A DNA stretch of 64,000 nucleotides from Trichosporon coremiiforme. Its lineage: Eukaryota > Basidiomycota > Tremellomycetes > Trichosporonales > Trichosporonaceae. Numbering within the stretch: position 1 is the stretch's first letter; every line of letters begins with the position of its first letter. Positions 57,876 through 64,000 of this stretch are shown in pieces. The position numbers were made by a program, and so were the translations under genes. The DNA is taken from NCBI GenBank assembly GCA_039545355.1, contig BCJJ01000002.1, positions 1,141,956 to 1,205,955 of the forward strand. The letters run 5' to 3'. A model generated the notes under the pieces. It saw nothing but the letters and a program-made list of their open reading frames with translations, did not search any database and was not told the origin of the DNA.

Positions 57876-58755
57876 ATGAGCGGCAACTTTAGACCACCGC
57901 CATCAAGCCGCGGGTCCGCCGACGCGGGGCCCTCGCTCCCGAACACGTCCATTCTGCGCGTCCTGACCAACACGCAGAACGCGAGCGCGGCCGTCTTTGG
58001 CGTCTTCTTCACGGCGCACCTTGCTGCGCCTATCGCGGCTGCCTTTGGCGGTCTGGAGGCGGCTGACAATGTCATGGTGCGTCACCTCTCGCTTATCGCG
58101 CAATCAGCTGTGGTGACTGTACGCCTTGAGCTGATTCCAGATCCTCGGAAGGGAGCTTTACCTCCCGCTCGAGACTGCGCTGGTATACGCCCCGCTCGCG
58201 ATCCATGTCTTGTCCGGCGCCGCGCGGAGGTTGTTCATCACGTACAAGACGAAGGGCCGTGCGCGCGTATCGAACCAGTCCAAGGCGGGGTGGATCCTGA
58301 TCCCGCTCGTCCTCCCGCATCTGTGGCTGCACCGCGTGCTCCCCGCCGAAGCCTCAGCTCCGATCAACGCGATGTCGCCGAGCGAGTTCGGGTACGAGTT
58401 TGCAGGTTATGCGGCACGTAGCCGGCCCTGGATGACCGCTGGATACCTCGCCCTCACCACTTTTGGCGTGTACCACGCGCTGATCGGGGGAATGCAGGTC
58501 GTCTCGTGGATTAAGCGCATCGCTGGGGTCAAGCCGAAGCTGAAGGCTGTTACGTTCAACGAACCCGAGGAGATCAAGGAGCGCCGCCTCAGCCGGACAC
58601 TCCAGCCGATCTATACGCTCGTCGGAGGCGTTGTGGCCGTCGTCGCGCTTGGCTTGTTCCGTATGGCCAAGGACACGGACGCGCTCACGGCCAACACTCT
58701 GCTCAGGTATAAGGCTATCTACCAGAGCGCGCCTTGGGCTGCGATCCTCCAGTAG
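57876..58755 (+). CDS. MCP1: Mitochondrial Mcp1-family membrane protein
   Basis: Predicted mitochondrial outer membrane protein of the Mcp1 family (DUF1691), which in yeast links lipid homeostasis to Vps13 recruitment. Exons 57876-58076 and 58141-58755 give 271 residues. Two repeats of the helix set are visible: SAAVFGVFFTAHLAAPIAAAFG then LETALVYAPLAIHVLSGAARR, and later GWILIPLVLPHLWLHRVLP, MTAGYLALTTFGVYHALIGG and QPIYTLVGGVVAVVALGLF. Conserved His residues within these helices resemble the succinate dehydrogenase membrane-anchor fold. The intron is 64 nt with a gtgcgt donor and gctgat branch. Length fits the family. The identification is by fold-level pattern and a few motifs, and is fairly confident. 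Confidence 0.8.
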
Positions 58756-59730
58756 CCGCATGTATCATGACATGAAATGACTATGACGCAGATGAGTGGT
58801 TGGCGAGCCCGAGTGTTGCCGGTGACCCGATGGACTGTGCCGGGAACTGATCCCAACGGTATGCCACAGATGTGCAAGGCGCAGTGGGCGTCGGCATGCA
58901 GGAACAAGCCCAAGACCACCCAGGGGTTCGTCCAAGGCCGAACGTTGCCCAGACACGAAAATAACTGGCTCTGTGACGAGATGCGATGAGCGTAACGGAC
59001 AGTGGTCCAGTCAGAGACTTGGAAGACGCTGAGGATGCGATGGAAGGTGATACTGTTAGCCTATGTATGTTGAGAATCAGGTGGAGAACTATGTATGCTT
59101 CAAGAGGCCCCAGCACATCCCGACCCGCATCCAGCTTGCAGCGCCGAGCTGTATGCCGACGAAGAAAGGGTTCGGAGTGGTGGCGTCGGGCGGCGGGCGT
59201 CGAGCTTTGGCCAGGTGGCGTTGTCGGGCGTTCAACTCTCGGCCGCCCAGCAGTTCTCTCCTGCGCCTGTTGCCTTGGGGGTGAAGCATCGTTGTTTCGA
59301 GACCCATCGGGAGACCGATGGGCGTACAGGCTCAAAGGCGTCGGGCGCTGCGCTGGGCGTATAAGGACGCAGAGGGGGGCGGACAGGAGGCAGACCAAGG
59401 CCAGGCGTCCGCGGCCGGTGAAGCTCCAGCCATGGGTACCTTTGACCGCTGGCGCTGCTGCATTGCTGCATTGTACCATCACTCGCTTCTCCATTTCTCC
59501 ATTTGCACAAAAGTCCTCCCTCGATAACACTCACAGGCGCTCAGCGCTCACTCGCATCGTCATTTGCCGCTCCGCATTCGCCGCTCGATCGCGCACACTC
59601 GGCTGGCCCTCGTTAGCCTTCTCGTAATATTCACCCCCGGCATTTAATCTAATCTCGACCGAACCCTCCACTACTTCCTTTCGCCTAGCGATTGCGTCCT
59701 TTGTCCCCTCCTCTCCATCCATCATTCGCC
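58756..59730. promoter_or_regulatory. Intergenic region upstream of the G-gamma gene
   Basis: About 975 bp. The first two thirds show nothing recognisable. From about 59600 to 59730 the plus strand is C/T-rich and leads into the start codon, as expected for a promoter and leader here. Confidence 0.45.
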
Positions 59731-60094
59731 ATGTCGACAATCTCGGCCCGCGGAAAGGTGACGATGAACGAGCTCAAGCTGAGGCGCTTGCTCGAGAACA
59801 ACGCACGGCTGCGCGAGGAGCTCGCCCGGCCGAGGGCTATGGTGTCTGTCGCCTCCCTCTCGTGAGTTCGCTTTGCTTGCGCTGAACTGACCCCAGGCTC
59901 ATCACCTACTGCCGCGAGACGCGTGATCCCCTCGTTCGTCCAGCTGATTCCTCATGGAGATTGAGCTAACGCCAGATCGCCTCGGTCTGGGGACCCCTCC
60001 AGAAGGGAGAGGACCCGTACGCCCCCGTCGAGGACGCGGGGTGCTGCACTGGTGAGTTTATCCTTGACGTTCCGAACTGACACCAGTCATGTAA
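59731..60094 (+). CDS. Heterotrimeric G-protein gamma subunit
   Basis: Small prenylated partner of G beta in pheromone or nutrient signalling at the plasma membrane. Exons 59731-59861, 59897-59933, 59976-60051 and 60087-60094 give 83 residues, typical for fungal Ste18-like proteins. The N-terminal helix ([20 protein letters not shown]) is the G beta contact. [20 protein letters not shown] is the conserved fungal C-terminal motif, and the last residues CCTVM form a CaaX box (CTVM), preceded by a second Cys that may be palmitoylated. The CaaX box is created by splicing onto an 8-nt last exon, which gene finders often miss. The second intron uses a weak gttcgt donor. Fungi of this class often have more than one gamma subunit, so no symbol is given. 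Confidence 0.92.
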
Positions 60095-60429
60095 ATATCG
60101 CAACTATCGCTTCGCTCTTGATCTCCATCGTCTTCTCATCGTTATATCCCTATGCACATGTACTCATTTTCGCTACAGGCTCGCGGTTGATGCTCCTTTG
60201 CCGCTCGATCCGAGTTGGCCGCTAGGTCTCGATCAGGCACCTGACGCTTCTGATTAGCCTCGTATTAGCGGGAGCATAAATGATTTGTAGTGTCAGATCC
60301 TAATCTTGCGTAGTATGATTCGCGATGACGGTGTCCGTGGTGGAGGTGCTCAATGTTCTCCCCTTCCTCGACATACAAAAGGCGAGCAACTGTTCGCTAT
60401 TTACAGTTCCCCACACCATACCTTTCGCC
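60095..60429. promoter_or_regulatory. Intergenic region between G-gamma and elongin A genes
   Basis: About 335 bp in tandem orientation, holding the G-gamma 3' end and the elongin A promoter. An upstream in-frame ATG at 60325 would add 35 residues of unrelated composition, so the start at 60430 is preferred. Confidence 0.4.
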
Positions 60430-62189
60430 ATGCACTCCCTCGAGTACGAGGAGGAGTACGACGACGATCTCGACGACCTCTTCGGCGAGGAGGAGGACCC
60501 GCTCTATGTCGACACGCGCAAGCCTGTCGCCACCCTTGGCGGTGGGCCCTCGAAACCGTCGCCGCCGGCGGTCAAGCCCGTCAAGGCGAAACCGATCAGA
60601 GCTGGACAGGAATCAAGAGGGGATGAGAAGTTTAGCTCCATCAGGAGACTAGACGAGCTGCGGGAGCGCAAGGCCACGATCGCCCCGCCGCCGGCACGCG
60701 GTGTGCCGTTTTTGCGTGACCTGGCCATGTCCGGTGAGTCCGCGCACTCACGTCTTCTTGCCATGAGAGACAGCTATGGCGACTAGAATCTTTAGCTGAC
60801 GTCAGTCATTCTCGCCAACGCACCTAGGATCTGGGACATCGGAGGACTCGAGTATGGACTCTGCGCAGAACTGCTGGACCAGCTGCCGCGGGAGCAGTTG
60901 GCGGAGATTGAGGCGGCGTCGGAGGTGAGTGTGCCGAAGGCTCGCCGCAGGCGAGCTGAGGCTGGCTGAGGGAGGCTCTGCTGGCGTGAGTAGCTGACTT
61001 TCAGCACATCAAGACTGACACGGACTGGCTATGGGAGATCTTCGTGATCGAGGAGTACCCGCTGTTCTACGAAGCCTGCCGTATGAAGAACGGCAGACAT
61101 AGGTCCTCGGGCTGGAGGCGGATGTACCACGTAAGCTTTCAGGCTATCACTCCAGCTGACAAACAGAAAGCAGTCCAGGAATCTGAGGAGCGCAAGGAAC
61201 AGGCGATGGAGCGCGTGGCCGCGCGATACAAGGAACTCGATGCGCAGCGCGCCTCAAAGCGCGTGGTGGTCATGGAAGGTCTGGTCGCGCCACAGAAGAA
61301 GAAGTCGGGCTGGTCATCCTGGGGCGGTGGTGGCTCCCACTCCCTCAGCGGGGCTCGGCGAGGCGCGAGCGCTGCTTCAACATATGCTCAGAGCGGGGGT
61401 AACAAGGCTCTAGCCAAGGCGCGCGCTGAAAGTAATCGTGCCCGCCTCGCTTTGACTAAGGCGAGTGGACGCTTCAGCGGGCCGCCCGTCGTACACACGC
61501 CGCGGAACCAGGTCGCGGCCCAGGTCGAGGAGGCGATGTTCAGCAATCCGTACGCGGGACGTGCGAAGGTCGCACAGGGCCCACGGATCCCCCGGCCTCG
61601 AGTCCCTCTGCCGATGGAGCGCCGCGGCGAGTTGCCAGCGCACATCAAGCCCGAGAAAGTCGAAGCTCCAGGCGAACGATTCTCCCTCGGTTCTCGCGCG
61701 CCGAGAGCTCCGCGACCGATTGAGGAAAGGGAGAAGGGCAAGGGCAAGCATAGAGAGGAACCCGAACCTAGCAAACCGACGAGTTTCTTCGAGCCCAAGA
61801 GTAGGGTTCTGAACGCGATTTCAGACTTTAAGCCGCTCGGCTCGGGCTCCTCGAAGCGACTAAGAGATGACCGCGTCAAGACCGGACGCGACGGAGTCAA
61901 GAGACCGAGGCAGGAGGATGATGATGACTTGTTTGGCTCGTCACCTGCCAACTCGCCCCGACACTCTCCGCGTAATTCGCCTGCACCCGGAGTATCAACG
62001 CCGAGAACCGCGTCACCCGCGCCGAGGACGGCGTCGCCGATGGATCACGGTGGAGCAGGAGGGGCAGGAGAGGGGAGCAGAGCGGGAACAGCGACGCCGC
62101 CGAGACCTCTGCCTGTCCGACCAAGGAAAGCGCAGAACCTCGAGAGCGTTTTGTTCATGAAGAAGAAGAAGCCCGTTAAACGGCCATAG
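60430..62189 (+). CDS. ELA1: Elongin A (SIII subunit A)
   Basis: Substrate receptor or elongation factor subunit that binds elongin C. Exons 60430-60733, 60806-60924, 61005-61130 and 61167-62189 give 523 residues. The elongin A core lies in exons 2-3: LANAPRIWDIGGLEYGLCAELLDQL (BC-box/F-box-like), then EQLAEIEAASEHIKTDTDWLWEIFVIEEYPLF. The N-terminus is acidic (EEEYDDDLDDLFGEEED) and the long C-terminal half is disordered, basic and Ser/Pro-rich (RHSPRNSPAPG), ending FMKKKKPVKRP, a likely nuclear signal. The 36-nt third intron is in frame and stop-free, so its retention would add 12 residues. The N-terminal acidic part precedes the core, unlike metazoan elongin A with its TFIIS-like domain. 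Confidence 0.87.
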
Positions 62190-62652
62190 GTCTGTCCAAG
62201 GGCGGCAGCCCCGACGTCGGGTTGTGGGAAGGGGTTAGACTCTGAATTGTGGATCCTGGACATCAGGACATGGCATAGTTTTTCGTTTCATATCACTCGC
62301 ACATTGCATTTGCATTAGTTTGGGCGGCGGAGAGGGAGAGGGTAGGATTGGGAGTATAGGAAGTGTACATGTATCATAAAACTTGCATTTTCATCGGCTT
62401 GATCGTCTATCTGGGTGTATTACAGTATGATCGCGCCGTCGTCGAGTCCGTCACATCGTAAGCTACTCTGTACAGTGTCCATTCGTCTGCTGGTCTTGAG
62501 CTCCTGCCACCTTCCATCTTCCCGGCCACCTCACCTCACTACCATCATTCCCTAGCAACCCCCAATCTCCGTTCAGTCAGAGACAGAGAAGAAAGAGACG
62601 GGAACGAAGACAGGGACGATAACCGAGGCGGCTCCGAGGGCGTGGCTCGTGG
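62190..62652. other. Convergent intergenic region
   Basis: About 460 bp between the elongin A stop and the stop of the last gene, A/T-richer than the coding parts. No further element was recognised. Confidence 0.4.
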
Positions 62653-64000
62653 CTAGTAAGTGCTCTGGCTCTTCGCCTTCGAGGCCCGCGTGCCCTGGAC
62701 AGCGCACAGGAACGCGAGCACAGCGGTGCCCTGCTCTGTCAGTTCAACAAGAAAATGGACAACTTACACATCCGCCGACTGAGAGCCAGAACAGCGTCCC
62801 GATGTGGCCCGAGAGTGCGCCCTCGGACACGTCCCAGATGCGCGCGCGGAGGACCTGATGTCAGCATAGGACTGCAATGAGATAGCAGGAGGGAGGCGCA
62901 GTAAAGGGAAGGAGACGGGAGAAGGGGGAGAAGGGGGAGAAGGGAGCCGGAGATAACGCACAAGGACAATGGCGAGGTTGACGCCGAACGCGGTGACGGC
63001 CGCAAACTTGGCGAGCACGATTGGAATCAATGCAAGCTGTGTGCGCTGTCAGCTGGGCTCATCACGTCGGCAATCCGAAGTCCACGTACCACAGCGAGGA
63101 GACGACGGCGCGTAACCCAACCCAGCAACCAGATCACGGCGGCGATCCCAGCCAGACCACCAGCGAGCGGATTCAGAATCAACGCAACAGACAGCGCACG
63201 GTAGCGGTTCGGTTTGTCGACGCTGATGCCGGGCAGATCGGGGAAGGGGTAGCCGAGCGCGGGGGTGGTGCAGTTCTTCGCGAGGGAGCGGCTGGGAGTT
63301 AGCTATACTCGGATGAAGGGCCAGCTCGTGTGGCCGAGCTGGCGAGGAGAGAAGTCTAGACGGCCGGGGCGGCTAGGCATGTGGCGGAGGGCAGTGGCCC
63401 GCTCCGCCGCAGTCTCAACACTGAGGCAACGGATCTCGCAGCCCGGCGCGGGCCCGGCACGATGTGCCTGGCACTCGCGCAACTCTGCTCCGCCCTTCGC
63501 CCTGGGTTCCCAATGTCCGCTATCCTCCTCATCTCGCCCTTCCTTCTTTGCACCTAGACCACCTTTTAGCAGCCCCTCACAGCCCCTGCGGAGCTGCTCA
63601 GGCTGCTCGGTGTACTTACTCAAACTGATAACAAATACCCAGCACGCCAATCTGGACAATCGTCTCGCCCCCTTTGGCGAGAACGTTGAGCTGCTCGACC
63701 TCCTGCGCGTACTGTGCGGCGTCGGGCTGCAGCGTGACAGAGATCAAGTCCCAGTCCTTGTTCACGGGCGCGCCGACTGTGGCCAGGACGTAGAGCGCGG
63801 TCGCGGCGACTGGGTGTTAGCTTTCGTTCATCACCAGCACAGCTGTGCGACATGGATTGGTTGGAGGTGGAAAGACATGGGGGTGTGGTGGAGAGCAAGA
63901 GGGAGGGGACAGGGCCAGAGGGGAGACGAGTGAGAGACAGTTAGAGGCAGCCTTGCAAGCTGCCAGGGACCCACGCAGGAAGAGCAGCGCGAGGGCCGAG
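62653..64000 (-). CDS. Sur7/PalI(Rim9)-like four-helix membrane protein (5' partial)
   Basis: Predicted plasma membrane protein of the SUR7/PalI family, whose members act in eisosomes or ambient-pH (Rim) signalling. Exons 62653-62730, 62768-62854, 62962-63036, 63090-63291, 63620-63809 and 63975 to beyond 64000 give at least 219 residues; the start lies outside the window. The first helix (SALALLFLLAATALYVLATVGAPV) precedes an extracellular loop with VLGICYQF and a downstream Cys (AKNCTTPALGY), the family layout. Three further helices follow: GGLAGIAAVIWLLGWV, IPIVLAKFAAVTAFGVNLAIV and GTLFWLSVGGC...GTAVLAFLCAV. The short tail ends AKSQSTY. Introns of 165 and 328 nt are longer than the norm here. 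The acceptor of the last exon has three closely spaced AG choices. Confidence 0.75.

Noticed and set aside
58781..59530. 249-codon minus-strand open frame
   Set aside because: No family features; it lies in the G-gamma promoter region and competes with other open frames.

Overview
The window looks like nuclear DNA of a basidiomycete yeast or fungus of the Tremellomycetes, most probably Trichosporonales. I infer this from the GC-rich sequence, many introns of about 35-50 nt with gtgagt/gtaagt donors and gctgac or gctaac branch sites close to the acceptor, and basidiomycete families such as DUF6534. I found no rRNA, tRNA, CRISPR array, intact transposon or virus.

Layout. 0-11.3 kb is a compact block: MED21 (5' cut by the window), a Clr4/SUV39 H3K9 methyltransferase, the RNase P subunit RPR2, the Kex2 proprotein convertase and the splicing factor SNW1/Prp45. 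11.3-24.7 kb is a gene desert of about 13.4 kb in which I find no credible protein gene. It ends at a two-finger C2H2 transcription factor (24.7-26.8 kb) whose last large exon carries a 91-bp tandem duplication that shifts the frame. 26.8-31.9 kb is sparse and decayed: a 15-bp tandem repeat, a secreted cysteine-rich gene split over two frames, and a DUF7918-like gene remnant.

31.9-41 kb is dense again: a Gyp8/TBC1D20-type Rab GAP, an Lcb3-type sphingoid base phosphate phosphatase, a 12-exon DUF6534 membrane protein and a small His-rich protein with a 641-nt intron. 42.4-48 kb holds four tandem minus-strand members of a BTB-like family: two intact (one with a GC-AG intron) and two pseudogenes. 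48.6-64 kb returns to housekeeping genes: a Lys-rich nucleolar-type protein, a secreted type-B carboxylesterase, phosphatidylserine synthase CHO1, the microtubule bundler ASE1, the ribosome-biogenesis factor CMS1, mitochondrial MCP1, a heterotrimeric G-protein gamma subunit, elongin A, and a Sur7/PalI-like membrane protein cut by the right end.

Shared roles. Several neighbours belong to gene expression (MED21, Clr4, RPR2, SNW1, elongin A, CMS1), to the secretory/membrane system (Kex2, TBC GAP, Lcb3, CHO1, Sur7-like) and to signalling (G gamma). There is no operon logic. Exon coordinates below were joined by hand; for the intact genes the exon lengths sum to a multiple of three with matching phases. 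The most unusual parts are the desert with the long leader of the C2H2 gene, the frame-breaking duplication in that gene, and the birth-and-death BTB-like cluster.
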